This document shows positions 14,685 through 24,917 of a stretch of DNA of 64,000 nt, piece after piece. Position 1 is the first letter of the stretch, and each line of letters opens with the position of its first letter. Made by a program: the position numbers and the translations under genes. The stretch is from Gracilibacillus ureilyticus (GTDB taxonomy: Bacteria > Bacillota > Bacilli > Bacillales > Amphibacillaceae), in contig NZ_FOGL01000001.1 of the NCBI RefSeq assembly GCF_900111195.1, forward strand, positions 186,001 through 250,000. The letters are read 5' to 3'. A model generated the notes under the pieces. That model saw only the letters and a program-made list of their open reading frames with translations. It was not told the DNA's origin and ran no database searches.

Positions 14685-14917
14685 ACAAATCCCTCACACT
14701 TCTTTTTGATAAAATCACTACCAAGAACATTTTCAATTTATACAAATTATAGTAATATAACAATGAATTATAAATAAAAGTCATGTTATTACATTTTTCT
14801 CATATTATTTTAGTAGATCATTAAAATTATAGCAAGATATTCAGTTATTTTACACGTTTATTATTAACCGTTCAGAAGGAAATCCAGGGGCAAAATAGCA
14901 GAGAGGAGGGGAATTAG

Positions 14918-16009
14918 TTGATAAATCATGTTGACTTAATTAATAAAAGTACAAAAACAAAGGTTAACAAAGTTAATACATGTATTTCCCAATTACCACC
15001 AGAAGTTTTAGAGGTTGTTGAAAGGTCAGGATTTGATTTAATTACCCTGAGTGATTTCTCTGGTCAGATAACATTTGTATCAGAGTCAGTAGAGAAAGTA
15101 TTAGGTTATTCCAAAGACGACTTGCTTGGAAAATCAGTTTTCCGCTATATCTTGCAGGACGACCAAAAATATGTTGATCAGCATTTTGACCGTCAGTCAT
15201 ATGAACCTCAAAAGTATTATCTACATATAAGACATCAATTAGGTAAGTATATTATCTTTGAGTCAAACATTTCTGTCGTTGATTTCCCGAATGGTGAGAA
15301 GCAAATATTGGCTGTATCCAAGGATATCTCAGACAAAAAACAGGCAGAAGAGATATTTATCCGTTCTGAAAAGATGTCAATTGCGGGGCAGCTGGCAGCA
15401 GGTATTGCTCATGAAATAAGAAATCCCTTAACTTCTTTAAGAGGATTTATACAATTATTGCAAGCAGGGATGGAAAATAAAGAAGCATACTATAAAATAA
15501 TGATGGATGAGATAGATAAAATTAATACTATTACATCTGAACTGTTGTTTATTTCTAAACCGATGACTGATGAGAAATCGGAAGAAAGTGTATCAGAAAT
15601 GGTGTCTGATGTGATTACATTGTTAAAAACACAAGCGAACTTATATAATATCGATTTGTATCTGGATGTACAAGATGAAGTAGTTATTTATTGTGACAGA
15701 TCTCAACTGAAGCAGGTTTTTATTAATTTGATAAAAAATGCAATTGAAGAAATGACAGCAGGCGGGGAAATTTTGACAACGATTAAAAAGACTGTCGATA
15801 CTTGTGTGATCTCTATCGTCGATCAGGGGCCGGGCATACCCAAACATCTCATCCATAAACTAAAGGAACCGTTTTTCACTACAAAAAAGAATGGTACCGG
15901 GCTGGGATTAATGATCTCTAATCAAATTATAGAGAATCATCACGGTTTTCTTAAAATAGAATCAGAGAAAAATGTTGGTAGTACATTTAGCATTCATTTA
16001 CCAATTTAA
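14918..16009 (+). CDS. Soluble PAS-domain sensor histidine kinase, sporulation-kinase type
   Basis: A 363-residue kinase without membrane segments. An N-terminal PAS domain spans about 35-145 ('FSGQITFVSESVEKVLGYSK' to 'NGEKQILAVSKDISDKKQAE'). The HisKA domain has the phosphorylated His165 in 'AGIAHEIRNPLTSLRGF'. The HATPase_c domain shows the N box 'NLIKNAIEEM', G1 'VDQGPGIP' and G2 'GTGLGLMIS'. The architecture matches KinA/KinE-like Spo0F kinases, and no response regulator is adjacent, as is usual for phosphorelay kinases. TTG at 14918 is chosen because AGGAGGGG is 9 bases upstream. The exact kinase name is not assigned. Confidence 0.88.
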   Translation: MINHVDLINKSTKTKVNKVNTCISQLPPEVLEVVERSGFDLITLSDFSGQITFVSESVEKVLGYSKDDLLGKSVFRYILQDDQKYVDQHFDRQSYEPQKYYLHIRHQLGKYIIFESNISVVDFPNGEKQILAVSKDISDKKQAEEIFIRSEKMSIAGQLAAGIAHEIRNPLTSLRGFIQLLQAGMENKEAYYKIMMDEIDKINTITSELLFISKPMTDEKSEESVSEMVSDVITLLKTQANLYNIDLYLDVQDEVVIYCDRSQLKQVFINLIKNAIEEMTAGGEILTTIKKTVDTCVISIVDQGPGIPKHLIHKLKEPFFTTKKNGTGLGLMISNQIIENHHGFLKIESEKNVGSTFSIHLPI

Positions 16010-16100
16010 TATATTTTTCTGCCAATTAATTACAATAAATTTTCAAAAACAACTAAATTCATTGATTTTTTGCACTTAAACATTTTACTTATAAACCGAT

Positions 16101-16140
16101 TTCATTTAAAATAGTAAGGTGCATACTATAAGAATAGTAT
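16101..16140 (+). promoter_or_regulatory. citB promoter region with 7-bp dyad
   Basis: ATACTAT (16123-16129) and ATAGTAT (16134-16140) form a perfect dyad with a 4-bp spacer, 60 bp before the gene. It overlaps the probable -10 (TACTAT after TTCATT with a 17-bp gap). In B. subtilis citB is controlled by CcpC, CodY and AbrB. Whether one of these binds here is not known; the dyad is not a textbook CcpC ATAA-N7-TTAT box. Confidence 0.45.
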
Positions 16141-16201
16141 CTAGAGATATGAATTAAATAAGATTCGGTCTAACATTTTTGAAGGGGGTAACTTAATCAA
16201 A

Positions 16202-18907
16202 ATGACAAGCGAGAATGCATTTCAAGCAAAAAAGCAATTTGAGTTAAATGGGAAGAAGTACAATTACTATGAATTAAAAGCATTAGAAAATGCTGGTCTG
16301 GGTAAAATTGACCGTTTACCTTTCTCGATTCGCGTATTACTAGAATCATTAGTTCGTCAACATGATGGACATGTTATTAAAGATGAACATGTTAAAAGTT
16401 TAGCAAATTGGGGGAAAGGTAATGCGGAAGACGTTCCTTTCAAACCTTCCCGAGTTATTTTACAAGATTTCACCGGTGTTCCTGCTGTTGTAGACCTGGC
16501 TTCTTTAAGAAAAGCAATGGTTGATATGGGCGGTTCACCAGATGATATTAATCCGGAAGTTCCAGTTGATCTGGTTATTGACCACTCTGTTCAAGTAGAT
16601 GAATATGGAACTAAACAAGCATTACAAGCTAATATGGAGTTAGAGTTTGAACGTAATGCAGAAAGATATGAATTTTTGAACTGGGCGCAAAAAGCATTTG
16701 ACAATTACCGTGCAGTGCCGCCAGCAACAGGTATTGTTCACCAGGTAAACCTGGAATATCTGGCAAATGTAGTTCATGCAATTGAAAATAATGATGGCGA
16801 ATTTGATACATTCCCTGATACTTTATTTGGAACTGACTCTCATACTACCATGATAAACGGTTTAGGAGTTCTTGGATGGGGTGTTGGTGGTATTGAAGCA
16901 GAAGCTGGTATGCTTGGTCAGCCATCCTACTTCCCGGCACCTGAAGTTATTGGTGTGAAGTTCACAGGAAGTTTCCCTAATGGTACTACTGCAACTGACT
17001 TGGCACTTAAAGTTACACAAGTGTTACGTGAGAAGAAAGTTGTAGGCAAGTTTGTAGAATACTTCGGTCCTGGCCTTAAAGATATGCCTCTTGCAGACCG
17101 TGCAACAATCTCCAATATGGCACCGGAATATGGGGCAACTTGCGGGTTCTTCCCTGTTGATGCGGAAGCATTAAATTACTTAAGATTAACAGGCAGAAGT
17201 GAAGAGCATATTTCACTTGTAGAAAAATACTGCAAAGAAAATAATCTATGGTATTCTCCGGACCAGCCGGATCCTGAGTTTACTGATCTGGTAGAAATAG
17301 ATCTATCAGAATTAGAACCTAACTTATCTGGTCCTAAACGTCCGCAAGACTTAATACCATTATCAAATATGAAAGATGAATTCAATAAAGCTATTACAGC
17401 ACCTGCTGGTAACCAGGGATTTGGGTTAGATGCTTCTGAATTTGATAAGGAAGTAGAAATCAAACATCCGAACGGACACCAAACTGTAATGAAAACAGGA
17501 GCTGTTGCTATAGCTGCAATTACATCATGTACGAATACATCAAACCCTTATGTCATGCTTGGTGCTGGTTTGCTTGCCAAAAAAGCAGTAGAAAAAGGGC
17601 TTGAAGTACCTTCATATGTGAAAACTTCTTTAGCACCGGGTTCAAAAGTTGTGACAAGTTACCTGGAGAATTCTGGATTAATGCCATACCTGGATCAATT
17701 AGGATTTAACTTGGTAGGTTATGGTTGTACTACATGTATTGGTAACTCTGGTCCATTACGTGAAGAAATTGAACAGGCGATAGCAGATAATGACTTAACA
17801 GTAGCCTCAGTATTATCTGGTAACCGTAACTTTGAGGGACGGATCCATCCATTAGTAAAAGCTAACTATTTGGCATCACCACCATTAGTTGTAGCATATG
17901 CTCTTGCAGGTACAGTTGATATCGACCTGAAGAAAGATCCGTTAGGAAAAGATAAAGATGGAAACGACGTATTCTTTGATGACATCTGGCCTTCAATGGA
18001 TGAAGTTCGTGAACAAGTTGCTAGTGTTGTAACACCAGAAATTTTCCGTAAAGAATATGAAAATGTATTCGAATCAAATGAAAAGTGGAATGCAATTGAG
18101 ACAACGGATCAGCCATTGTATTCATGGAATGAAAAATCTACTTACATTCAAAACCCTACTTTCTTTGAAGGACTTTCCAAAGAAGCAGGAAAGGTAAACA
18201 AATTATCTGGATTACGTGCAGTTGGTAAGTTCGGTGATTCAGTAACAACTGACCATATCTCACCAGCTGGAGCAATTGCAAAGGATATGCCAGCAGGTAA
18301 ATATTTACAGGAAAATGGTGTGTCACCACGTAACTTTAATTCCTACGGTTCTCGCCGGGGGAATCATGAAGTGATGATGCGTGGAACATTTGCTAACATT
18401 CGTATCAAAAACCAGCTAGCTCCAGGTACTGAGGGCGGGTATACTACTTACTGGCCGACTGAGGAAATCATGCCGATTTATGATGCGGCAATGAAATACC
18501 AGGAAGATGGTACTGGCCTCGTAGTTCTTGCAGGTAATGATTACGGAATGGGAAGTTCCCGTGACTGGGCAGCTAAAGGTACTAATTTATTAGGTATTAA
18601 AACAGTTATTGCACAAAGTTTTGAGCGTATCCACCGTTCAAACCTTGTAATGATGGGTGTTCTTCCTCTTCAATTTAAAGATGGAGAAGGGGCTGATTCC
18701 CTCGGACTAACTGGAAGAGAAACTTTTGAAGTTCAAATTGATGAATCAGTTAAACCACGTGATCTAGTTAAAGTTGTTGCTACAAGTGAAGATGGTAAAA
18801 CAACAGAATTTGAAGCAATTGCTCGTTTTGATAGTGATGTGGAAATCGACTATTACCGTCATGGTGGAATTCTTCAAATGGTATTACGAAATAAATTAGC
18901 AAATTAA
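16202..18907 (+). CDS. citB: Aconitate hydratase (aconitase, AcnA/IRP type)
   Basis: A 901-residue 4Fe-4S enzyme that converts citrate to isocitrate through cis-aconitate in the TCA cycle, and in Bacillus also an RNA-binding regulator under iron limitation. The length is typical of AcnA. Cluster ligands are Cys443 in '[12 protein letters not shown]' and Cys509/Cys512 in '[12 protein letters not shown]'. Substrate-binding motifs include '[20 protein letters not shown]' and, in the C-terminal swivel domain, '[16 protein letters not shown]'. GAAGGGGG precedes the start by 13 bases, rather far. It is followed by a strong terminator and is a single-gene unit. Confidence 0.97.
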   Translation: MTSENAFQAKKQFELNGKKYNYYELKALENAGLGKIDRLPFSIRVLLESLVRQHDGHVIKDEHVKSLANWGKGNAEDVPFKPSRVILQDFTGVPAVVDLASLRKAMVDMGGSPDDINPEVPVDLVIDHSVQVDEYGTKQALQANMELEFERNAERYEFLNWAQKAFDNYRAVPPATGIVHQVNLEYLANVVHAIENNDGEFDTFPDTLFGTDSHTTMINGLGVLGWGVGGIEAEAGMLGQPSYFPAPEVIGVKFTGSFPNGTTATDLALKVTQVLREKKVVGKFVEYFGPGLKDMPLADRATISNMAPEYGATCGFFPVDAEALNYLRLTGRSEEHISLVEKYCKENNLWYSPDQPDPEFTDLVEIDLSELEPNLSGPKRPQDLIPLSNMKDEFNKAITAPAGNQGFGLDASEFDKEVEIKHPNGHQTVMKTGAVAIAAITSCTNTSNPYVMLGAGLLAKKAVEKGLEVPSYVKTSLAPGSKVVTSYLENSGLMPYLDQLGFNLVGYGCTTCIGNSGPLREEIEQAIADNDLTVASVLSGNRNFEGRIHPLVKANYLASPPLVVAYALAGTVDIDLKKDPLGKDKDGNDVFFDDIWPSMDEVREQVASVVTPEIFRKEYENVFESNEKWNAIETTDQPLYSWNEKSTYIQNPTFFEGLSKEAGKVNKLSGLRAVGKFGDSVTTDHISPAGAIAKDMPAGKYLQENGVSPRNFNSYGSRRGNHEVMMRGTFANIRIKNQLAPGTEGGYTTYWPTEEIMPIYDAAMKYQEDGTGLVVLAGNDYGMGSSRDWAAKGTNLLGIKTVIAQSFERIHRSNLVMMGVLPLQFKDGEGADSLGLTGRETFEVQIDESVKPRDLVKVVATSEDGKTTEFEAIARFDSDVEIDYYRHGGILQMVLRNKLAN

Positions 18908-18913
18908 TAGATT

Positions 18914-18955
18914 AAGAGACAGTTTATTTATTGATAAACTGTCTCTTTTTTTATA
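18914..18955 (+). terminator. Terminator of citB
   Basis: AAGAGACAGTTTAT (18914-18927) pairs perfectly with ATAAACTGTCTCTT (18934-18947), then a T-run. Confidence 0.9.
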
Positions 18956-19123
18956 TTTTAAGACCTGTGATACAGCCCGTTGATCAATATATGTTTATTT
19001 GATAGAGGTAATATTAAATGGCAAGTGGAATATTAGACGTAGTATTGTTTATCGCTTATAATAAATGAGATATTGCATGAAATGTTAGACTGCAGTTAAT
19101 ATATCATTAGAGGATGAAAAGTT

Positions 19124-19732
19124 ATGGCGAAGAACATTATTGCAGGGATTATAATAATTGCTTTAATAGGCACAGTTATTTATACTAATTTTCCAACGCT
19201 CTTTGACCAGGCTACGAAAACTGGCCCTAATGAGTATGATGTAACAGGAGATACATCTGTGGAAGGCGGATTTATTACACCTCCAAATCAGGAACTATTG
19301 AAAGAGGGTATGGAAGCACCTAATCTGCTGTTAAAAAACCTGCAAGGTGAGGAGTATAATTTAACTCAAATCGAGAAAGACTTTGTTTTCGTTAATTTTT
19401 GGGCGACATGGTGCAAGCCATGTATAGAAGAGATGCCCGATTTAGAAAGATTAGAACAATCATACCCAGATCTATTGCAGGTGCTGGCAATAAATGCAAC
19501 GAGTATGGACAACGGGATAAGTGCAGTCGAGAAATTTCTGGATAGTGGACAATATGATTTAGAAATTTTACTGGACACAGAGGGCGAAGCTTATGACAAG
19601 TATACGGTAATCAATATTCCAACAACTTTTATTATTAGACAAAGTGACCAGCAAGTAATTAAACGTATAAATGGAATAATGACATATGAACAAATGGAAC
19701 AACATGTTAATGAATTGAAGAAAATAGATTAG
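19124..19732 (+). CDS. yneN: Membrane-anchored thiol-disulfide oxidoreductase (YneN/ResA-like)
   Basis: A 202-residue extracytoplasmic thioredoxin-fold protein of the TlpA/ResA group. One N-terminal membrane anchor ('IAGIIIIALIGTVIYT') is followed by a linker and a thioredoxin domain from about 65. The active site is 'FWATWCKPCIEEMPDLERL' and the cis-proline is in 'VINIPTTFIIR'. It probably reduces disulfides outside the membrane, with electrons from CcdA, which is encoded 6 kb away. The position after citB is that of B. subtilis yneN. Confidence 0.9.
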   Translation: MAKNIIAGIIIIALIGTVIYTNFPTLFDQATKTGPNEYDVTGDTSVEGGFITPPNQELLKEGMEAPNLLLKNLQGEEYNLTQIEKDFVFVNFWATWCKPCIEEMPDLERLEQSYPDLLQVLAINATSMDNGISAVEKFLDSGQYDLEILLDTEGEAYDKYTVINIPTTFIIRQSDQQVIKRINGIMTYEQMEQHVNELKKID

Positions 19733-19794
19733 TTCATGCTCCTCTTAGTGTATTTCTAAGAGGTTTTTCCAAATTTACAGAGGAGTGTTGACAG

Positions 19795-22062
19795 ATGAAT
19801 AATATTCATATGATTAAAGAAAAACTACATAACTGGAGTAATTTTGAGGATCATCCTCCTTTCACAGAAATAGAATTATTAAGGATAATTGATCATTACG
19901 AAGAGGAGTTACTAAAAACAGATAAAGATTCAGAAGCCATTCTTTATGCTATGTTAATTTACTACAGGCTAAAAAGGCAAGTTACTGATGACCATTTAAA
20001 TGAATTATTGGTTCATTCGGATAAAGTGAATCATCCGATGGTAAAAGAAATTCAAACATTAAAGCACTATCTTCATGTATATCAATCATTAGAAGAAAAG
20101 GATTTTTCACAGTATTTTATTCGCGAAACAGATTTTGATCCAGTCAAATTGAAAAAAGTAAGAGCTTTAATTAATGAATTAGAAGCGATCGGGGAACTGA
20201 AAGGAACTGCAGTCTATTCGAATTCTAAACTAAATAATGCTTACCATTATATATTTGATCAAGTGGAAGCAGTGGAAGATATTGCTGAAGGGCTTGCTTA
20301 TGCACTGGAACACAAAAAATCTGTCCAGGATATTGCGTTTTACAATGAAGAAGTAGATAAAATAAACAGAGCTATTCATTTGTTTTATCAGGAGCTGCCT
20401 TCTTTCCTAAAAGATGAGCAGACAGAAGATCCTTTGGATGAATTAAACAATATGGTTGGTTTAGATCAAGTGAAATCATATATTAACCAATATTACCATT
20501 ATTTAAAGTATCAGCAAAAACGTAAAGAAGCAGGTTTCCAGATGATCGATGAACAAGGGCTGCATATGGTAATTACAGGGAATCCAGGCACAGGGAAAAC
20601 AACAATTGCCAGGTTACTTGCGAACATTTATTACAAACTGGGCTTATTAGAATCAAATAAAGTAGTGGAAGTTAACCGGTCTCAGCTTGTTGGTTCATTT
20701 ATGGGGCAAAGTGAAGAAAATACTTTAAATTACGTGAAAAAAGCATTAGGCGGCGTCTTATTTATTGATGAGGCATATAACCTGAAGCGGGAAGAACAAT
20801 CAGGTAATGATTATGGACAAGCTGTAATTGATACATTAGTCGCCAGTATGACAAGTCAGGAATATGCAAGTAATTTTGCGGTAATTATCGCAGGATATCC
20901 AGAAGAAATGAATCATTTTCTTTGGGCAAATCCCGGAATGAGAAGTAGATTTCCGGAGGGGAATTTTATCCAATTACCTGACTTTGATGAAGAAGAATTA
21001 CTGGAGATTGCTGAGAGAACTGCTTTGAACAATGATTATTTTTTTACGGAAAATGCGCTATCTTCATTTCGTTCACTTATTGAAAAGGCAAAGGTTGATG
21101 AATCATTTGGTAATGCCAGAACTGTAAAAGATCTCGTGTTAAAAGTGATTTTTCATATAGGAGCAACAAGAAGTTTAATTAATAAAAACAGTTGGTTAAA
21201 CCATATGAGAATTTCCCGATCAGATATTTTATCACTTAATCAGGATAGCGATTCGGACCATCCACTGGAACAATTAGACCAGCTAATTGGCCTGAATAAT
21301 ATAAAAGAAGAAGTGAAAAAACTTTCTGCTTTTGTCAAAGTCCAACAAAAAAGAAAATCAATGAATCTACCTGCTGTACCTATACAATTGCATGCAGTTT
21401 TTTCGGGTAACCCGGGAACTGGTAAAACCACTGTTGCAAAAATTTATGCGAAAATTTTAAAAGACTGTGGATTGTTAAAGAGAGGACACCTTATTATTAG
21501 TTCAAGAGGTGATCTTGTGGCAGGTTATGTCGGCCAAACAGCAATGAAAACCAAAAATAAAATTCGCGAAGCTTTAGGTGGAGTTCTGTTTATTGATGAA
21601 GCATACTCCTTGTACAGGGGGGAAAAGGATTTTGGAAAAGAGGCAATTGATACATTAGTTGATGAAATGACGAGACATAATGAGAATCTTGTAGTAATTT
21701 TAGCAGGTTACAAAAATGAGATGGAGCGGTTCATTTCAAGTAACCCGGGGTTGGAATCTAGATTTAAGAAGTACTTCCATTTTGATGATTATACTGACGA
21801 AGAGTTATTGGAAATGGTGATATCCCATACGAAGCAATTTCATTATTCATTAAGTGAAGAAGTGGAAACATTTCTACTGGAACAATTCGCTCAGGTGAAA
21901 ATCAATGGAAATGGGCGATTTGTAGTGAATTTAATAAATGAAGCAATCCAATATCAAGCTTTAAGAGTCGAATTAAATGGCAATACTGAGGATTTAACAG
22001 AGCTTCTTAAAGAAGATTTTGAATTAGCATGGAAATCTACTAGGGGGATTAATAAGCAATGA
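19795..22062 (+). CDS. Tandem AAA+ ATPase of the CbbX/SpoVK type
   Basis: A 755-residue protein with two complete CbbX/SpoVK-type AAA+ modules and a 200-residue helical N-terminus. Module 1 has Walker A GNPGTGKTT at about 261 and Walker B 'GGVLFIDEAYNL'. Module 2 has Walker A GNPGTGKTT at about 537 and 'GGVLFIDEAYSL'. Both keep the arginine-rich 'NPGMRSRFPEG' and 'NPGLESRFKKY' segments. B. subtilis SpoVK has one module and about 320 residues, so this is a double-headed relative. It overlaps the next gene by 4 bp (ATGA), suggesting a three-gene operon with the thioesterase and YneQ. The role is probably protein remodelling; a sporulation role is inference from the family. Confidence 0.85.
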   Translation: MNNIHMIKEKLHNWSNFEDHPPFTEIELLRIIDHYEEELLKTDKDSEAILYAMLIYYRLKRQVTDDHLNELLVHSDKVNHPMVKEIQTLKHYLHVYQSLEEKDFSQYFIRETDFDPVKLKKVRALINELEAIGELKGTAVYSNSKLNNAYHYIFDQVEAVEDIAEGLAYALEHKKSVQDIAFYNEEVDKINRAIHLFYQELPSFLKDEQTEDPLDELNNMVGLDQVKSYINQYYHYLKYQQKRKEAGFQMIDEQGLHMVITGNPGTGKTTIARLLANIYYKLGLLESNKVVEVNRSQLVGSFMGQSEENTLNYVKKALGGVLFIDEAYNLKREEQSGNDYGQAVIDTLVASMTSQEYASNFAVIIAGYPEEMNHFLWANPGMRSRFPEGNFIQLPDFDEEELLEIAERTALNNDYFFTENALSSFRSLIEKAKVDESFGNARTVKDLVLKVIFHIGATRSLINKNSWLNHMRISRSDILSLNQDSDSDHPLEQLDQLIGLNNIKEEVKKLSAFVKVQQKRKSMNLPAVPIQLHAVFSGNPGTGKTTVAKIYAKILKDCGLLKRGHLIISSRGDLVAGYVGQTAMKTKNKIREALGGVLFIDEAYSLYRGEKDFGKEAIDTLVDEMTRHNENLVVILAGYKNEMERFISSNPGLESRFKKYFHFDDYTDEELLEMVISHTKQFHYSLSEEVETFLLEQFAQVKINGNGRFVVNLINEAIQYQALRVELNGNTEDLTELLKEDFELAWKSTRGINKQ

Positions 22063-22481
22063 TAACTAATACACCGATAAAGGTAAGGTACCAGGAAACA
22101 GATCAAATGGGAGTTGTTTATCATGCTAATTATTTAATCTGGTTCGAGATAGGCAGAACAGCTTTTATTGAAGAGTTAGGATTTAAATATCATGAAATGG
22201 AAGCAGAAGGCATAGTTTCGCCAGTAATCGATGCAAAGATCCAATTTAAACAGCCAATTCGGTATGGTGAAGAAGCTTATGTGGAAACATGGTTAGAATC
22301 ATATAATGGTATTCGAACAACTTATGGATATCGAATTTTAAATAATAATAATGAGGTTGCTGTAACAGGAGAAACGCAGCATGTAATTGTCCAGAAGCAT
22401 TCATTCCGGCCCCAATCATTAAAAAAGAAATTTCCTGACTGGCATCATGCATATGAAAAAGCAATAAGAAAGGATAAGTAA
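22059..22481 (+). CDS. yneP: Acyl-CoA thioesterase, YbgC/FadM type (YneP)
   Basis: A 140-residue hot-dog-fold thioesterase that hydrolyses acyl-CoA. The active-site motif 'RYQETDQMGVVYHANYLIWF' contains the conserved Asp and the Tyr/His pair of the 4HBT family. The length is typical. The start overlaps the AAA+ gene stop and the gene's last base is the first base of yneQ, so the three genes are translationally coupled. The sequence and the following yneQ match the B. subtilis yneP-yneQ pair. Confidence 0.9.
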   Translation: MITNTPIKVRYQETDQMGVVYHANYLIWFEIGRTAFIEELGFKYHEMEAEGIVSPVIDAKIQFKQPIRYGEEAYVETWLESYNGIRTTYGYRILNNNNEVAVTGETQHVIVQKHSFRPQSLKKKFPDWHHAYEKAIRKDK

Positions 22482-22783
22482 TGGCATTTGGAATCGATCG
22501 TAAGACATTAACAAACTGGAAAAAAAGTGTGAGAGAGGGCCAGATTTCTTTTCTTACTCACTATTGGATTGATGAACGCTTTCCCGGCTGTAAAACTGTT
22601 ACGAAAGTTGGGTGCAGTGATATAAATAAACTGATCTGCTGGGGTAAGCAGCATGGATTAAAGGCAGAATGGATTCATTTCGATAAAGAATATCCACATT
22701 TCGACCTTTTTGGTGAGCGGCAGAAAGAGATTTTACTGGCCGAAAACCAAATGGAACAGCTCAAGAATTTCAATAATTACTAG
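22481..22783 (+). CDS. yneQ: YneQ family protein
   Basis: A 100-residue soluble protein of unknown function. 'MAFGIDRKTLTNWKKSVREG', 'TKVGCSDINKLICWGKQHGL' and 'KEYPHFDLFGERQKEILLAE' match B. subtilis YneQ. Conserved Trp, Cys and acidic residues suggest ligand or nucleic acid binding, but nothing is established. Last gene of the coupled trio, ending at a bidirectional terminator. Confidence 0.85.
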   Translation: MAFGIDRKTLTNWKKSVREGQISFLTHYWIDERFPGCKTVTKVGCSDINKLICWGKQHGLKAEWIHFDKEYPHFDLFGERQKEILLAENQMEQLKNFNNY

Positions 22784-22788
22784 AAAAA

Positions 22789-22832
22789 AACAATGCAAGA
22801 TCACTTTTCAGGATCATGCATTGTTTTCTTTT
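22789..22832. terminator. Bidirectional terminator, yneQ / yidD
   Basis: AACAATGCAAGATC (22789-22802) pairs with GATCATGCATTGTT (22812-22825), one mismatch, with an A-run before and T-rich sequence after. The last codons of yidD lie in it. Confidence 0.8.
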
Positions 22833-23041
22833 TCTGGAACTGGATCAAACCCGCCTTTATGGAAGGGATGACACTTCATTATTCGCTTTATGGTTAAATA
22901 ACTCGCTTTAAAGAGATTGAACCGACGAAAACACTCTATGCTGTATTGTGAACAAGTTGGCTGGAACCGGCAACTTGGAGGGAAAATTGGACTGATCGCA
23001 ATTTGATAAAAACGAATAATACCAATAAATATCCATTTCAT
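22814..23041 (-). CDS. yidD: YidD family membrane protein insertion factor
   Basis: A 75-residue protein of the YidD (haemolysin-like) family, proposed to help the YidC/OxaA insertase at the membrane. The signature '[20 protein letters not shown]' with '[11 protein letters not shown]' and '[18 protein letters not shown]' is complete, with three conserved cysteines and an amphipathic N-terminus. The ribosome-binding site TAAGGGA overlaps the stop of folE2, so the two genes are coupled. That pairing is not the B. subtilis arrangement. Confidence 0.93.
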   Translation of the reverse strand: MKWIFIGIIRFYQIAISPIFPPSCRFQPTCSQYSIECFRRFNLFKASYLTIKRIMKCHPFHKGGFDPVPEKENNA

Positions 23042-23058
23042 TTTCTTAAAAAAATCCC

Positions 23059-23982
23059 TTAATTGTGTAAAGTTTTATCATAGGATATTGTAGCAATTGC
23101 ATCATGGAGATGAATGGATTCTTCATTTTGACAAGTTACTGAGAACTTCTCCACAAATGGCATTTCGTACAAATCGGCTGCTACAAGTCGTACCATATCC
23201 TCTACAAAGCGAGGATTCTCATAAGCTTGTTCTGTTACCATTTTTTCGTCAGGTCTTTTTAAAACGGGATGTATACGAGCACTTGCGTTACTTTCAGCTG
23301 CTTCTAATAAAGCTGCTTTCCAATCAACTTGTTCCTCATCGAAATTAGGGGTTAATTGTGCTCCTATTTTCACGATTCCTCTCTGGTTATGCGCACTGTA
23401 CTCACTTATCTCTTTTGAACATGGACAAAGTGTTGTTACCGTTCCTTCTATTGCTACATCAACCTGATAGCCGTGAATTCTGTCATAAATAACTGTTAAA
23501 CGGGCTTCTGCATGATTCATTCCCGTAATAGCAGAACTCGGACCGCTTCTCTCAAAAAACCATGGAAATGATACGGTTATCTGTGTATCCTCCTGCTGCA
23601 GCTTATCTGTTAATTCCTTGGTGAATCGCTTTAATTCACTGATTGAAACCATTAAAGGTTCCCCGTTACTGTATTCATACATCAGTTCTGTAAACCGGCT
23701 CATATTGGTTCCTTTACTGTCTTTGTTAATTGCAGAAGTCAGTTTAAAATTACCAATAGTAGTTTGGTTGTACGGTTTTATATTGCTTGAAATATAAATA
23801 GGTTGTTTCACATTTGCAATACCTACTTGATTTATGTCAAAGAGAAAGTCTTTTTTCGTGTTTTGAAGATCAGGCATCTTTTCTTTTTCAGTTGGCTTTG
23901 TTTTCTCCCCTGGTTCAACAGAGCCAAACAGCTTGTGCCGCTCTTGCTTATTGGGTAATTGTTTTGGCAGTTTACTGAACAT
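23059..23982 (-). CDS. folE2: GTP cyclohydrolase IB (FolE2)
   Basis: A 307-residue enzyme converting GTP to dihydroneopterin triphosphate, the first step of folate and queuosine-precursor synthesis. The type IB family works with metals other than zinc and often backs up FolE under zinc starvation. Family blocks seen: '[15 protein letters not shown]', '[11 protein letters not shown]', the catalytic-Cys region '[25 protein letters not shown]'-like segment (about 195-215) and '[20 protein letters not shown]'. AAAGGAG precedes the ATG. A Zur box would be expected if zinc-regulated; I could not identify a convincing one upstream. Confidence 0.93.
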   Translation of the reverse strand: MFSKLPKQLPNKQERHKLFGSVEPGEKTKPTEKEKMPDLQNTKKDFLFDINQVGIANVKQPIYISSNIKPYNQTTIGNFKLTSAINKDSKGTNMSRFTELMYEYSNGEPLMVSISELKRFTKELTDKLQQEDTQITVSFPWFFERSGPSSAITGMNHAEARLTVIYDRIHGYQVDVAIEGTVTTLCPCSKEISEYSAHNQRGIVKIGAQLTPNFDEEQVDWKAALLEAAESNASARIHPVLKRPDEKMVTEQAYENPRFVEDMVRLVAADLYEMPFVEKFSVTCQNEESIHLHDAIATISYDKTLHN

Positions 23983-24081
23983 GTCCCAAAACTCCTTTCC
24001 TACATTACAATTATTTCAAAGTATACTGAATAACGTAAAAATATTCAATTTTTTCGCTTGTTTAGACAACTTAACATGGAA

Positions 24082-24109
24082 ATGAGAGATCCCTCTGCAG
24101 ATCCCTCAT
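24082..24109 (-). terminator. Hairpin at the end of plsY
   Basis: ATGAG and GATC words (24100-24109) pair with GATC and CTCAT (24082-24090) around a short loop. The T-run is poor, so termination is only likely. Confidence 0.45.
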
Positions 24110-24696
24110 TATCCCATCCATTTTATTTTTGGCTCTGTTTTATTGATAATTCGTTTTATATTTGCTTTATGCCGGTAAATAACAAAAATAGTTAGAAGGC
24201 CGGTAACAATCATTAATCCAATCTCTTGTTGAATAATTGTTACAATAACGGTTATAATTCCAGTTAACATCGACGAAAGTGAAACATATTTTGTTAAGTA
24301 TAATATAACTAGGAAACTTACCACCATAATAACAAATAACAACCAGTTAACCCCAAGTATGACACCAGCCGAAGTAGCGACCGCCTTACCACCTTTAAAT
24401 TTTGCGAAAATAGGGTATACGTGTCCGACTACTGCAAATACACCAATAATTAATGGATGAATATGATCGAAGTTAAGCAGTACCGGTAATAATGCTGCTA
24501 AGGTTCCTTTCAGGATATCCCCCAGTGTAACAATGATTCCGGCTTTTACCCCTAACACACGAAAGGTATTTGTAGCACCAAGATTTCCGCTGCCATGTTC
24601 CCGGATGTCTGTTTTAAAACCTACTTTACCAACAATTAAACCTGTAGGAATGGATCCAAGTAAATAAGCAATAATGATTAATATTATGTAGTCCAT
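24109..24696 (-). CDS. plsY: Acyl-phosphate glycerol-3-phosphate acyltransferase PlsY
   Basis: A 195-residue membrane enzyme that acylates glycerol-3-phosphate with acyl-phosphate, the first committed step of phospholipid synthesis. The PlsY motifs are all visible: '[14 protein letters not shown]', '[20 protein letters not shown]' (motif 1), '[20 protein letters not shown]' (motif 2) and a last motif shortly before the C-terminus. Five or more membrane segments. AAGGAG precedes the ATG. Divergent from yneT and near parE/parC, as in B. subtilis (yneS). Confidence 0.96.
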   Translation of the reverse strand: MDYIILIIIAYLLGSIPTGLIVGKVGFKTDIREHGSGNLGATNTFRVLGVKAGIIVTLGDILKGTLAALLPVLLNFDHIHPLIIGVFAVVGHVYPIFAKFKGGKAVATSAGVILGVNWLLFVIMVVSFLVILYLTKYVSLSSMLTGIITVIVTIIQQEIGLMIVTGLLTIFVIYRHKANIKRIINKTEPKIKWMG

Positions 24697-24917
24697 TTAC
24701 AAACTCCTTACATTTCTTGATAAATCTATTGTAGCATGTATTTCAGCAATTGAATATATTCACTGTTTATATTTTGGAAAAACTATGTTACATATTATAA
24801 GAGAATGCCGATAAAGAACATGTAATGATAGATGGAGCAATCCGGTCAAAACTGCGGATCTATACTTGCACAAATTAACTGTCCGTGGTTTAATCAACTA
24901 AAATGAGGTGTAGAATG

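Noticed and set aside
24001-24080. Zur box before folE2
   Set aside because: A TTACGTTATT-like word is present but its two halves do not form a convincing Zur palindrome.
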